A stretch of DNA of 32,077 nt from JBBDNC01 sp040877875 (GCA_040877875.1 JBBDNC010000046.1:1-32077), one strand, 5' to 3'; shown: positions 16,560-24,839, counted from the first letter of the stretch. Notes: a model not told the origin generated them from the sequence alone. Numbers and translations are program-made.

Positions 16560-17003
16560 ATGAAAGTAGTTGTTCAGAGAGTGAGTCGGGCGCAAGTTAC
16601 GGTGAATGAAAGGATAACCGGAGAGATCAAAAACGGATTGCTTCTCCTGGTGGGTATTCATGAAGAAGACCGTGACGAAATATTGGAATGGGTCTGTAAT
16701 AAGATTTTAAAACTTCGAATCTTTGAAGATGAAGAGGGAAAGATGAATCTGTCTGTCGGGGATATTGATGGAGAAATACTTATTGTTTCTCAGTTTACAC
16801 TTTACGGAGATATAGAAAAGGGAAACCGCCCCAGTTTTGTCAAGGCCGCAAAACCGGACAAAGCAGAAAAAATTTATGACCAAATGATAGAATATTTTAA
16901 ACGGAAGATGAATAAGTCCGTACAAAGCGGCGTGTTCGGAGCGATGATGGATGTAGAGCTGACGAATAAAGGCCCGGTAACGATTCTTGTTGAGAGAGAA
17001 TGA
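16560..17003 (+). CDS. dtd: D-aminoacyl-tRNA deacylase Dtd
   Basis: This 147-residue homodimeric enzyme removes D-amino acids mischarged on tRNA. The start is ATG 16560, where the family N-terminus MKVVVQRVSRAQVTV begins; the longer open frame from 16410 runs through the DnaA-box region and is not homologous. Both active-site motifs are visible: SQFTLYGDIEKGNRPSF and the Gly-cisPro TNKGPVTILVE near the C-terminus. Its stop overlaps the start of the next gene by four bases (ATGA), so translation is coupled. Confidence 0.95.
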   Translation: MKVVVQRVSRAQVTVNERITGEIKNGLLLLVGIHEEDRDEILEWVCNKILKLRIFEDEEGKMNLSVGDIDGEILIVSQFTLYGDIEKGNRPSFVKAAKPDKAEKIYDQMIEYFKRKMNKSVQSGVFGAMMDVELTNKGPVTILVERE

Positions 17004-17896
17004 TGGGAGTTATATTTCTATTTATTGATGGTATTGGGTTGGGAAAACCGGGGCCAGAGAATCCTCTTTCCGATGTAAAATGGGAAGCTTTTAAAAGACT
17101 TACCGGAGGGGAGGGGCTTGTAGGACACAAAAGTCCTGTACAGAGTAGAAATTTGTTTTTTACAGGAGTGGATGCAACTCTTGGTGTTAACGGTTTACCT
17201 CAAAGTGGGACAGGCCAGGCATCCCTGTTTACCGGAAAGAATGCGGCTAAAATTTTAGGCCGTCATTTTGGGCCCTATCCTCATTCAGCAATCAGGTATT
17301 TATTGGAAGAAGAAAGCCTATTTCATCAGGTAATGGATGCGGGATTTCGGCCTCATTTTATCAATGCCTATCCGGAGATCTTTTTTAAAACAATGACGGA
17401 GCGGAACCGGTGGACCTGTACAACCTTGATGGCTAAATCAGTGGGACAAAACCTGAACGGCCTGGAGCAGGTTCAGGAAGGCAGGTCTATTACAGCCGGA
17501 ATGATTCAACATGCATGGAGAGAAAAACTGAACCTGGATGTGGAGGAAATAACGCCTGAAATAGCAGCCGATCGACTGATTGAGGTGTCGGATTCTTATG
17601 ATCTGGTCATGTACGAATACTATCTGACGGATAAGGCGGGACACAGTAAAAGTGAAGCGACGAGTTATGAGATCTTGTCGGTGTTAAACCGGTTTTTATC
17701 TCGAATTCTGGACCGGAAAAGGCCGGACACAACAATGGTTCTAAGCAGTGATCACGGGAACCTTGAAAATCTGGCTGTTAAAACGCATACCCGGAATCCG
17801 GTTCCTTTGATTATTTCAGGAACCGGGGCTTCCGAAATCAAACGAGCCGAATCCATAATGGATGTTCCGGCAGTGATTCTGCAGTTGTTACAATGA
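17000..17896 (+). CDS. Alkaline-phosphatase-superfamily metalloenzyme, phosphoglycerate-mutase-like
   Basis: This 298-residue cytosolic protein belongs to the metalloenzyme superfamily of cofactor-independent phosphoglycerate mutases. Metal or nucleophile motifs visible are LFIDGIGLG (Asp10), PQSGTGQAS (Ser69/Thr71 as possible nucleophile), YEYYLTDKAGHSKSE (Asp and His ligands) and SSDHGNLE (Asp, His). It is much shorter than true iPGM (about 510 residues) and lacks the transferase-domain insertion, so it may be a phosphatase or phosphodiesterase; the substrate is unknown. The start overlaps dtd by four bases; an alternative ATG lies at 17003. Confidence 0.8.
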   Translation: MMGVIFLFIDGIGLGKPGPENPLSDVKWEAFKRLTGGEGLVGHKSPVQSRNLFFTGVDATLGVNGLPQSGTGQASLFTGKNAAKILGRHFGPYPHSAIRYLLEEESLFHQVMDAGFRPHFINAYPEIFFKTMTERNRWTCTTLMAKSVGQNLNGLEQVQEGRSITAGMIQHAWREKLNLDVEEITPEIAADRLIEVSDSYDLVMYEYYLTDKAGHSKSEATSYEILSVLNRFLSRILDRKRPDTTMVLSSDHGNLENLAVKTHTRNPVPLIISGTGASEIKRAESIMDVPAVILQLLQ

Positions 17897-17916
17897 AAGA
17901 AAAGAGTTTGCCGGAA

Positions 17917-17934
17917 GGGCTCTGGACAGAGCCC
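17917..17934. terminator. Convergent terminator hairpin
   Basis: GGGCTCT, loop GGAC, AGAGCCC, followed on the plus strand by a T-rich CCTGTTTATTTAT. It sits in the 42-base gap between the convergent metalloenzyme gene and adk, and may serve both. It overlaps neither coding region. Confidence 0.65.
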
Positions 17935-17938
17935 CTGT

Positions 17939-18496
17939 TTATTTATCGAGAACGGCCTGTATTCGTTTGAAAATTTCTTCAATGGATCCCGTTCCCTCCA
18001 CCTCGTAAAAAAGCCCGGCTTTGTTATAGTAATCCTTGACAGGCTCGGTTTCCCCCCGGTAGACTTCAAGTCGTTTTTTGACTCCTTCTTCGGTATCGTC
18101 CGTTCTTCCTTCACCGCGGCTCAGAATACGTTTTATCAATTCCTGTTCAGGAACCTTTAAAAAGATGAAGGCATCGATGTTGTCCTCGTTCTCTTTCAGG
18201 ATCCGGTCGAATAATTCTGCCTGTCTGACCGTTCGCGGGAAGCCGTCCAGAATATACCCGTTCCGGTATGCGTCTTTTTTTATCTCTTCAGCAACCAGGT
18301 TCGTAACGGTTTTGTCAGGCACAAGCTCCCCCGCATCGAGAATATCCTTAACTTTTTTACCGAGAGGAGTTTCATTTTTGATTGCTTCTCTGAAAATGTC
18401 GCCCGTTGATAAATGGGGAATTTTATAATAGTCCTGTATCAGGCCGGCCTGGGTGCCTTTTCCTGCGCCCGGCGGACCAAAAAGTATAATATTCAT
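17939..18496 (-). CDS. adk: Adenylate kinase
   Basis: This 185-residue enzyme interconverts ATP + AMP and 2 ADP. It has the P-loop GPPGAGKGT (7-15), the AMP-binding STGDIFR and GYILDGFPRT blocks, and a short LID segment RGEGRTDDTEEGVKKR instead of the long zinc-type LID, so it is a short-form kinase. It lies 31 bases downstream of rplS on the same strand and is probably the last gene of the ffh-rpsP-rimM-trmD-rplS cluster; adk is more often found with secY. Confidence 0.97.
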   Translation of the reverse strand: MNIILFGPPGAGKGTQAGLIQDYYKIPHLSTGDIFREAIKNETPLGKKVKDILDAGELVPDKTVTNLVAEEIKKDAYRNGYILDGFPRTVRQAELFDRILKENEDNIDAFIFLKVPEQELIKRILSRGEGRTDDTEEGVKKRLEVYRGETEPVKDYYNKAGLFYEVEGTGSIEEIFKRIQAVLDK

Positions 18497-18527
18497 TTTC
18501 CTTTAGGGGTTTTCCGGATTTTGTTAA

Positions 18528-18914
18528 TCAGTCTTTATCGGTTTGTTCCTTCTTTTTCAGTTTATCGGCCACTTGAGTTTTGTCCTGGACCCTTGCAGCT
18601 TTCCCGCGAAGTTTTCGAAGATAGAAAAGCTTGGATCTGCGAATTTGTCCTCTTTTCTTCACTTCAATCTTGGCGATAAAAGGAGAATAGAGAGGAAAGA
18701 TTCTTTCAACCCCGATGTTTCCGGACATTTTACGTACGGTAAATGTCTTGTTCGCACTGTTTCCCCGTTCGTTGATAACGATACCCACATATTGCTGGAT
18801 CCGTTCTTTCTCTCCTTCCCGAACGCGATAATGAACGTTTACGGTGTCGCCGGAAGTAAAATCCGGGATATCATCCCGTACGATAGTTTGCTCGATCAGT
18901 TTTAGCTTGTCCAT
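18528..18914 (-). CDS. rplS: 50S ribosomal protein L19
   Basis: This 128-residue large-subunit protein lies near the 30S interface. Family blocks are FTSGDTVNVHYRVREG, ERIQQYVGIVINERG, TFTVRKMSGNIGVERIFPLYSPFI and VKKRGQIRRSKLFYLRKLRGKAARV, with a basic Lys-rich tail slightly longer than usual. It follows trmD by 22 bases in the classical gene order. Confidence 0.98.
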   Translation of the reverse strand: MDKLKLIEQTIVRDDIPDFTSGDTVNVHYRVREGEKERIQQYVGIVINERGNSANKTFTVRKMSGNIGVERIFPLYSPFIAKIEVKKRGQIRRSKLFYLRKLRGKAARVQDKTQVADKLKKKEQTDKD

Positions 18915-18936
18915 GATTATTTCTGGTTAATGGTAG

Positions 18937-19632
18937 TTATGAATCTTTATGATATTTTTTTATTAAATCAGGCCTGGATTTCCTGGTTCGTTCGACCGAC
19001 ATATCTTTCCGCCAGGCTTTAATTTTATTGTGATCTCCGGACCGTAAAACTTCCGGAACTTCCAGCCCCCTGAACACGGCAGGGCGGGTATAAACCGGGG
19101 CCGCCAGCAAGGGTTCCTGAAACGAATCCGATAAAGCACTTTCAGAATCCCCAAGCGCTCCCGGCAAAAGCCGTACAATGGAATCAATGATCGCGAGGAC
19201 CGGGATTTCGCCCCCCGAGAGAACAAAATCACCCATCGAATATTCACTTGTAACAAGTTCTTTCCGGACTCTTTCATCTATTCCTTTATAATGACCGCAC
19301 AGAAAAATCAGATTTTTTTTAACAGAGAGTTCATTTGCATGTTTTTGTTCGTACCGGGCTCCTTCGGGGGAAGTAAAAATGACTTCATCATACGGCCGTT
19401 CATGAGTTAACTTCTCAATACATGAAAAAATAGGCTGTGCACTCAGAACCATTCCGGCTCCTCCGCCATAGGGATAATCATCTATTTTTTGGTGTTTATC
19501 TTCAGAGAAATCATGTAAATCATGAACATGAATCTCTGTCAGTTTTTTCCCCCTGGCGCGCCCGATGATACTGTGTGAAAGCGGACCTTCAATCAGGTCG
19601 GGCAAGCCGGTTATGATATCGATACGGTTCAT
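18937..19632 (-). CDS. trmD: tRNA (guanine37-N1)-methyltransferase TrmD
   Basis: This 231-residue SPOUT-class enzyme methylates G37 next to the anticodon using SAM. The trefoil-knot motifs are CGHYKGIDERVR (112-123) and YSMGDFVLSGGE (131-142). Arg154 and Asp169 align by position with the catalytic Arg154 and Asp169 of Escherichia coli TrmD. DDYPYGGGAGMVL (51-63) is also typical. The C-terminal helical domain is somewhat shorter than in E. coli. It sits 9 bases after rimM. Confidence 0.97.
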   Translation of the reverse strand: MNRIDIITGLPDLIEGPLSHSIIGRARGKKLTEIHVHDLHDFSEDKHQKIDDYPYGGGAGMVLSAQPIFSCIEKLTHERPYDEVIFTSPEGARYEQKHANELSVKKNLIFLCGHYKGIDERVRKELVTSEYSMGDFVLSGGEIPVLAIIDSIVRLLPGALGDSESALSDSFQEPLLAAPVYTRPAVFRGLEVPEVLRSGDHNKIKAWRKDMSVERTRKSRPDLIKKYHKDS

Positions 19633-19641
19633 ATTATAAAT

Positions 19642-20202
19642 CTACAGCTCTAAAAAAAGATCCAGGTCCTGACAAACAACTTGGCCCTTCTTGTAATCCA
19701 CGGATAGAACATAAGCGTCTACCCAGGGGACCAGGATTGAAGTTACTTCTGATTCCGTTTGTACTTCCATTTCAATAAGCAGTTGTGCGGGATTTTCGAG
19801 GATCTCCGTTACAACTGCATGGAATCCGGACGAATCCTCTACATCAAAACCGATGATTTCCCGGGGATCCTCCCGTTTGTCCGCTATTTTCTTCTCCGGC
19901 ATTTTCGCAACCAGCCGGTCCACGCTGACCGGGGTATCCTGAAACTCCTCGGCCTGGGTACGGTCCGTAATTCGATCAAATTTTACAAAGAACAAGTGCT
20001 TCTTGCGTTTTGACTCCACCCGAACAGACTCAATTCGCGAGGGAAACAGGTCCCCCCGTCTGTTCCGAAGATAGAGTACCTGGTTTTTCTCAATAAATTT
20101 TGCTGAAGAACCGGATTCAGGCAGAATTCGAACAACACCCTCCAAGCCGTGCGCTTTTCCAATTCGGGCAATTTCTATAAACCGGTCATCCGCGTGATGC
20201 AT
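19642..20202 (-). CDS. rimM: Ribosome maturation factor RimM
   Basis: This 186-residue 16S processing factor binds S19 during 30S assembly. The N-terminal RimM domain is recognised by IARIGKAHGLEGVVRI and the C-terminal PRC-barrel by IIGFDVEDSSG...VTEILENPAQLLIEM and ILVPWVDAYVLSVD. It lies between rpsP and trmD as expected. The chosen ATG gives a His-His-rich short leader before the domain, and no better start is seen. Confidence 0.95.
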   Translation of the reverse strand: MHHADDRFIEIARIGKAHGLEGVVRILPESGSSAKFIEKNQVLYLRNRRGDLFPSRIESVRVESKRKKHLFFVKFDRITDRTQAEEFQDTPVSVDRLVAKMPEKKIADKREDPREIIGFDVEDSSGFHAVVTEILENPAQLLIEMEVQTESEVTSILVPWVDAYVLSVDYKKGQVVCQDLDLFLEL

Positions 20203-20234
20203 TGTGAACCGGCATTTTGGTTAAGGATGACAGA

Positions 20235-21185
20235 TTATTCGGATTGTTTGCTTTCCCATGCACGAAGTACGGTTACACGTTCTTCGTCATCCGGCACAAA
20301 ACCTTTCAGTTTTTCCAGCGGAGTGTCCTTTATAAGATCAATCGCCTCATTGGCATTCATGTCGGTTGACTTCTGATCGAGGGCAGCGGATTCCGTTTCA
20401 TCTTTTTCCTCTTCATCAGCCTTTACGTCTGCCTGGTCGGCGGCATCCGATTCTTCCTCTTCTTCTTTTTCTTCAGCCGGAGGCGCTTCGGTTTTAGCTT
20501 CTGCTTTCTTTTCTTCTTCTGCTTCGGGTTTCTCTTCCACTTCTTCTTTCACCTCGGCTTCAGCTTCAGCAGCGGCGTCCGCTTTTGTTTCGGCTGCTTC
20601 CTCTTCCTGAACCTCCTCAGTTTCTGCACTCTCAGCCGCGGGTTTGGCTTCAGCTTCAGCAGCGGCTTCGGTATCCTCTTCCGCAGAGGCTGTTTCCTCT
20701 GCTGCCTGGGCTTCGGCCTCTTTCTTTTCAGCTTCCTCTTTGGCTTTTTTAACTTCTTTTGCAGCCTCAGCAGCTTTTTGTTCGAGCTGTTTTTTGTACT
20801 CTTTCTCTTCCGCTTCGAGCAGCGATTTTTGTTTTTCCTTGCGGCTTACTCTCTTCTCTGAAGTTGTTTCACGCTGCTCCCTCCACTCGGCCAGGGCGGT
20901 TTCGATTTCTTCTTCAGATTTGCCCCACCGAATAAGGTGCATTTTATATAGAATGCCTTCCCCCTTTAACAAGTTACGAACTGTATCGCTGGGCTGAGCG
21001 CCTACCCGAAGCCAATGGATAATTCGTTCTTCATCAAGCAATAGCTGTTTGTTCTCACTTATGTTATCGAAACGGCCCACCCGCTCAATGATTCGGCCAT
21101 CGCGAGGTGAACGCTTGTCTGCTACTACGATATGGTAGTAGGGCCGCTTTTTTCGGCCTTTGCGTTGTAAACGTAATCTAATCAA
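20235..21185 (-). CDS. rpsP: 30S ribosomal protein S16 with long acidic C-terminal extension
   Basis: Residues 1 to about 80 are a normal S16 (RLRLQRKGRKKRPYYHIVVADKR at 3-25, DGRIIERVGRFD, RVGAQPSDTVRNLLK). The protein then continues to 316 residues, against 80-100 for most bacteria and about 180 in some Bacteroidetes. Residues about 110-275 are a low-complexity Glu/Ala/Lys stretch likely to form helices or remain disordered. The last 40 residues are not repetitive (NANEAIDLIKDTPLEKL, then FVPDDEERVTVLRAWESK) and look like a small folded or binding motif. The reading frame is open throughout, so the tail is real rather than a frameshift product. It precedes rimM by 32 bases. Confidence 0.95.
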   Translation of the reverse strand: MIRLRLQRKGRKKRPYYHIVVADKRSPRDGRIIERVGRFDNISENKQLLLDEERIIHWLRVGAQPSDTVRNLLKGEGILYKMHLIRWGKSEEEIETALAEWREQRETTSEKRVSRKEKQKSLLEAEEKEYKKQLEQKAAEAAKEVKKAKEEAEKKEAEAQAAEETASAEEDTEAAAEAEAKPAAESAETEEVQEEEAAETKADAAAEAEAEVKEEVEEKPEAEEEKKAEAKTEAPPAEEKEEEEESDAADQADVKADEEEKDETESAALDQKSTDMNANEAIDLIKDTPLEKLKGFVPDDEERVTVLRAWESKQSE

Positions 21186-21230
21186 TGATTTACTCCTGTA
21201 ATTTTAAGTTTAATTAAATATGTGTTTGGA

Positions 21231-22571
21231 TTACCGGTTCATGGGCAAATTTTTCAGCCCCTGAAGTGCGCCTCCCATTTTCCCCATTTTTGACATTGAT
21301 TTCATCATCTTTTTCATTTGATCAAATTGTTTCATCAACTGATTGATCTCACGAACGGAAGTGCCGGAACCGTTGGCAATTCTTCTCCTTCTGCTTCCGT
21401 TCAGAATTTCGGGATTGCGCCGTTCTTCCGGAGTCATCGAGCTAATAATGGCTTCAATGGGTTTAAATGTATCTTCATCGAGATCCGCATTTTCAAGCGC
21501 CTTGCCGGCACCGGGGATCATTCCGACCAAATCCGATACGTTTCCCATTTTTTTGATCTTCTGGAGTTGATCGTAAAAATCTTCAAGATCAAATTTCTCA
21601 GAGCGGATCTTTTTCTGAAGGGTTTCAGCCTGTTTTTCGTCAAACTGCTCCTTGGCTTTTTCAACGAGAGAAACCACATCTCCCATTCCCAGGATTCGCT
21701 GAGCCATTCTGTCCGGGTAAAACGGAGAGAGTGCATCCAGTTTTTCACCGGTACTTGCAAATTTGATCGGCTTTTTAACGACGGTTTTGATCGATAACGC
21801 GGCACCCCCGCGCGTATCCCCATCCAGTTTAGTGAGGACTACTCCGTCAAAATCGATTTCTTCATTAAATGCTTTTGCCGTATTTACGGCATCCTGTCCC
21901 GTCATCGAATCGACAACAAAAAGCACTTCATGGGGGCTTACGGCACTTTTAATATCGGCAACTTCCGTCATCATCGCTTCGTCCACGTGCATACGCCCGG
22001 CCGTATCGATGATGACCGTATCCAGCGCAAGGCTTTTCGCCATATTTACAGCTTCCCTTGCCACACGAACAGGGTCCTTCTGTTCGATGGAATAAACGGG
22101 GACGTCGATTTGGGAGGCGAGGGTTTTTAACTGGTCGATAGCAGCCGGCCGGTATACGTCAGCCGCAGCCAGCAGTGGATTTCGGTTATTGGTCTCTTTC
22201 AGGTACCGTGCAAGCTTTGCCGCGAAAGTCGTTTTTCCGGAACCCTGCAGCCCGGCTATCAGAATCACCGTGGGAGGAGTTTGAGCTACCTGAATGTCTG
22301 TCCGTTCGCCCCCCAGGACATCAGCCAGCTCATCAAAGACAATTTTGGTAAATTGCTGGCCGGGGTTTACACTCGTCAGGACGTCTTCCCCCATCGCCCG
22401 GTCTTTGACCTTGTTTGTAAACTCTTTGGCCACTTCGAAATTTACATCGGCATCCAGCAGAGCCCGACGGATCTCTCGTACGGATTCAGCAATATTAACA
22501 TCGCTGATCTTGGCATGGCCCTTAAGAGTCTGGACCGCATTTTCAAGTTTTGAAGAAAGATCTTCGAACAT
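21231..22571 (-). CDS. ffh: Signal recognition particle GTPase Ffh
   Basis: This 446-residue SRP54 homologue binds signal sequences and 4.5S RNA, and with FtsY delivers ribosomes to the membrane. Start MFEDLSSKLENAVQ at 22571 matches the family; an in-frame ATG 7 codons upstream adds a non-conserved leader. NG-domain motifs are GLQGSGKTT (107-115), DTAGR (189-193) and TKLDGDTRGG (247-256). The M domain contains RRRRIANGSGTSVREIN and a Met-rich segment KKMMKSMSKMGKMGG near the C-terminus. It heads the rpsP-rimM-trmD-rplS-adk cluster, 45 bases upstream of rpsP. Confidence 0.97.
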   Translation of the reverse strand: MFEDLSSKLENAVQTLKGHAKISDVNIAESVREIRRALLDADVNFEVAKEFTNKVKDRAMGEDVLTSVNPGQQFTKIVFDELADVLGGERTDIQVAQTPPTVILIAGLQGSGKTTFAAKLARYLKETNNRNPLLAAADVYRPAAIDQLKTLASQIDVPVYSIEQKDPVRVAREAVNMAKSLALDTVIIDTAGRMHVDEAMMTEVADIKSAVSPHEVLFVVDSMTGQDAVNTAKAFNEEIDFDGVVLTKLDGDTRGGAALSIKTVVKKPIKFASTGEKLDALSPFYPDRMAQRILGMGDVVSLVEKAKEQFDEKQAETLQKKIRSEKFDLEDFYDQLQKIKKMGNVSDLVGMIPGAGKALENADLDEDTFKPIEAIISSMTPEERRNPEILNGSRRRRIANGSGTSVREINQLMKQFDQMKKMMKSMSKMGKMGGALQGLKNLPMNR

Positions 22572-22592
22572 GGCTATTCTGACATTTGTCAA

Positions 22593-22740
22593 TCACTATT
22601 CGCAAAGTCTCGAAAAATACGGACATTCCCCTGTCTTATCAACACACAATTGTGGATAAATTATTCCCTTTTCATTTTGATAGTTCAGATTTGTTATCTT
22701 CGATTGAAAATTTGCAATCAATTAAGAATACAAAACAGTT
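22593..22740. promoter_or_regulatory. Divergent ffh-fabI intergenic region with a perfect DnaA box
   Basis: This AT-rich gap between divergent genes must contain promoters for both. It holds a consensus DnaA box TGTGGATAA at 22651-22659 and a near-box TTATCAACA at 22636-22644. I could not place -10/-35 elements with confidence. A single consensus box may indicate DnaA regulation or titration, or chance. Confidence 0.4.
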
Positions 22741-23586
22741 ATGGCGGATAAAAAGGGGTACGGCCTGTTAAAAGGGAAGAAAGGAATTATTTTTGGAGCA
22801 CTTGACGAACGCAGCATTGCATGGAGGATTGCTTTGGCTTGCAAACGGGAGGGAGCGGAATTTGCTCTCTCGAACGCCCCCATTGCTTTACGGCTGGGTG
22901 CGCTGGATGATTTGTCCGAGCAAACCGGCGCGGCGGTTTACCCGTGTGATGTCTCGAACGAAGATGAGGTCGAAGAGATGATGGGAAAAATAAAAGAAGA
23001 CCTCGGAAAGGTTGACTTTATCCTCCATGCGATCGGGATGTCTCCGAATGTTAGAAAAAAAGTGGAATACAAGGAGCTTAATTATGCGTGGTTTAGCAAA
23101 ACTCTGGATATATCCGCTGTATCCCTGCATAAAATCATCCGCTTTGCTGAGGAGTCCGGAATATTAAATGACGGAGCAAGTATTGTTGCTCTCTCTTATA
23201 TCGGGGCGCAGCGAATATTTTCAAAATATTCGGATATGAACGATGCCAAAGCTTTGCTGGAAAGCATTGCCAGAAACTACGGAAGCCGGTTGGCAGACCG
23301 GGGGATTCGGGTAAACACGATTTCCCAGGCCCCCACAAAAACGTCGGCCGGTACAGGCATCAAAGGATTTGATGCGATGTATACGTTTGCAGACAAAATT
23401 GCTCCTCTTGGTAATCCCGATGCAGATGAATGTGCCGACTATTGCGTAACGCTTTTTTCCGATTTGACCCGGAAAGTGACCATGCAAAACCTCTATCATG
23501 ACGGTGGGTTTGTGACAGCGGGAATCTCCGAGGAGATGATCCATGCGCTGACAAAAATTTATTCAGATGACGAGGGGGAAGAATGA
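22741..23586 (+). CDS. fabI: Enoyl-[acyl-carrier-protein] reductase FabI
   Basis: This 281-residue NAD(P)H-dependent reductase performs the last step of each fatty-acid elongation cycle. The N-terminal LLKGKKGIIFGALDERSIAW is the FabI cofactor-binding block, ILHAIGMSPNVRKK follows, and the catalytic Tyr-x6-Lys pair is in KYSDMNDAK. RVNTISQAPTKTSAGTGIKGFD and LFSDLTRKVTMQNLYHDGG closely follow the Bacteroidetes FabI pattern. It is about 20 residues longer than E. coli FabI, owing to an acidic tail. No gene partner is overlapping. Confidence 0.95.
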   Translation: MADKKGYGLLKGKKGIIFGALDERSIAWRIALACKREGAEFALSNAPIALRLGALDDLSEQTGAAVYPCDVSNEDEVEEMMGKIKEDLGKVDFILHAIGMSPNVRKKVEYKELNYAWFSKTLDISAVSLHKIIRFAEESGILNDGASIVALSYIGAQRIFSKYSDMNDAKALLESIARNYGSRLADRGIRVNTISQAPTKTSAGTGIKGFDAMYTFADKIAPLGNPDADECADYCVTLFSDLTRKVTMQNLYHDGGFVTAGISEEMIHALTKIYSDDEGEE

Positions 23587-23640
23587 ATATTCATTCCTTC
23601 AGACTTTTCTTAATTTAAGTCAACCGATGACGGGAGTTCT

Positions 23641-24222
23641 ATGGCGCACAGAAAAATTCTTGGTATCGATCCCGGTTCAAGGCATACTGGCTTTGCAATA
23701 TTGACCGAGAAAAATGGAAAATTCTCGGCGCTGGAATGTGACGTAATCCATACCCATCACCTTGAAGATCATGCAAATCGCCTGCAACAGATTTTTGAAG
23801 AAGTTTCAAATATTTTGCGTCGCCACAAGCCGGACTCTTGTGCAGTTGAAACTCCCGTTTACGGGATTGATCCGCTTGCCATGTTAAAACTCGGACGGGC
23901 GCAGGCAGCCGCGATCCTTGCAATAACAAATGAAGGGATCCAGGTATCGGAGTATTATCCGAAAGCTGTAAAAAAATCCATCACCGGAAATGGCAATGCA
24001 AGCAAAAAACAGGTTGCCTATATGCTGGAAAAGCTGATTTTGCTCCCGTCAGACACAAAACTGTCAGGGGATGCCACCGATGCGCTGGCTGTTGCCTGGT
24101 GTCATCTGTCCAATCTTGACAGCCCGGCAGCTTCGACCGGAAAGAAACAACATCAAAATAATAAAAAGTCGAACTGGGAGAAGTTTGTGGCGGATAATCC
24201 GGATCGGGTAAAGGGAGGATAA
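23641..24222 (+). CDS. ruvC: Crossover junction endodeoxyribonuclease RuvC
   Basis: This 193-residue Holliday-junction resolvase has an RNase H-like fold. The four acidic catalytic residues are visible as Asp10 (ILGIDPGSRHTG), Glu70 (CAVETPVYG), Asp144 and Asp147 (LSGDATDALAVAWCH). The C-terminal tail is Lys/Asn-rich and extended by about 20 residues over the usual length. The stop is two bases from the ruvA start, giving a ruvCA operon; ruvB is not in the window. Confidence 0.97.
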   Translation: MAHRKILGIDPGSRHTGFAILTEKNGKFSALECDVIHTHHLEDHANRLQQIFEEVSNILRRHKPDSCAVETPVYGIDPLAMLKLGRAQAAAILAITNEGIQVSEYYPKAVKKSITGNGNASKKQVAYMLEKLILLPSDTKLSGDATDALAVAWCHLSNLDSPAASTGKKQHQNNKKSNWEKFVADNPDRVKGG

Positions 24223-24224
24223 AT

Positions 24225-24815
24225 ATGATCGCGTTTTTAGAAGGCAGGCTGGAGTCAAAAAACATGGAAACGGCTGTTCTGAATGTTAATGGGATTGGAT
24301 ACCGGGTAGAGATCTCGAATCCGACATATGAAAAACTCCCGGACGAAGGAGTCGAGGTAAAGCTGCTGATTCACCATCATTTTACAGAAAATGATCAAAG
24401 GCTGTTTGGATTTTTCACCCGGCAGGAGCAGACGTTATTCGAAAAATTGATCACGGTGAAAGGGATTGGCCCCAAACTGGGACTGACCATTATGTCGGGC
24501 ATGGAGGCTCAGCGCCTGATTGAAGCCATCGTGCAGGAAAACCGATCGGCTCTGTCTCAAATATCGGGTATCGGCAAGAAAACGGCCGATCGGATCATTC
24601 TCGAGCTGAAGGATAAAATTTTCAAGGGATTGGATCCACAGCAAGAGCCGGTGGCCGGATCAGGCGGGTCGGGAACTGAAGAAGCTGTCTCGGCTCTCGA
24701 AGCGCTTGGTTTTCGCAAAAAAGAGGCTGAAAAAGCAGTATTGAGTGCAACCGGTGAAAACGGCGGGGGATCCGTTTCCGATATTGTTAAAAGAGCGTTG
24801 ACCAAATTGAAATAA
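24225..24815 (+). CDS. ruvA: Holliday junction branch migration protein RuvA
   Basis: This 196-residue tetrameric junction-binding subunit of the RuvAB motor has an N-terminal OB domain (MIAFLEGRLESKN..., INGIGYRVEIS-type block VNGIGYRVEIS). The two helix-hairpin-helix motifs are VKGIGPKLGLTIM and ISGIGKKTADRIILELKD, and the C-terminal domain (EAVSALEALGFRKKEAEKAV) contacts RuvB. Length is typical. It is tightly coupled to ruvC. Confidence 0.97.
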   Translation: MIAFLEGRLESKNMETAVLNVNGIGYRVEISNPTYEKLPDEGVEVKLLIHHHFTENDQRLFGFFTRQEQTLFEKLITVKGIGPKLGLTIMSGMEAQRLIEAIVQENRSALSQISGIGKKTADRIILELKDKIFKGLDPQQEPVAGSGGSGTEEAVSALEALGFRKKEAEKAVLSATGENGGGSVSDIVKRALTKLK

Positions 24816-24839
24816 AGGGCAAATCCGAAAAACAGTTTT

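Noticed and set aside
19111..19173. Possible loss of a catalytic Asp in TrmD (LLAAP in place of LLDCP of E. coli)
   Set aside because: Counting shows that the catalytic Asp169 and Arg154 of E. coli correspond to Asp169 and Arg154 here; the changed residue is outside the catalytic pair.
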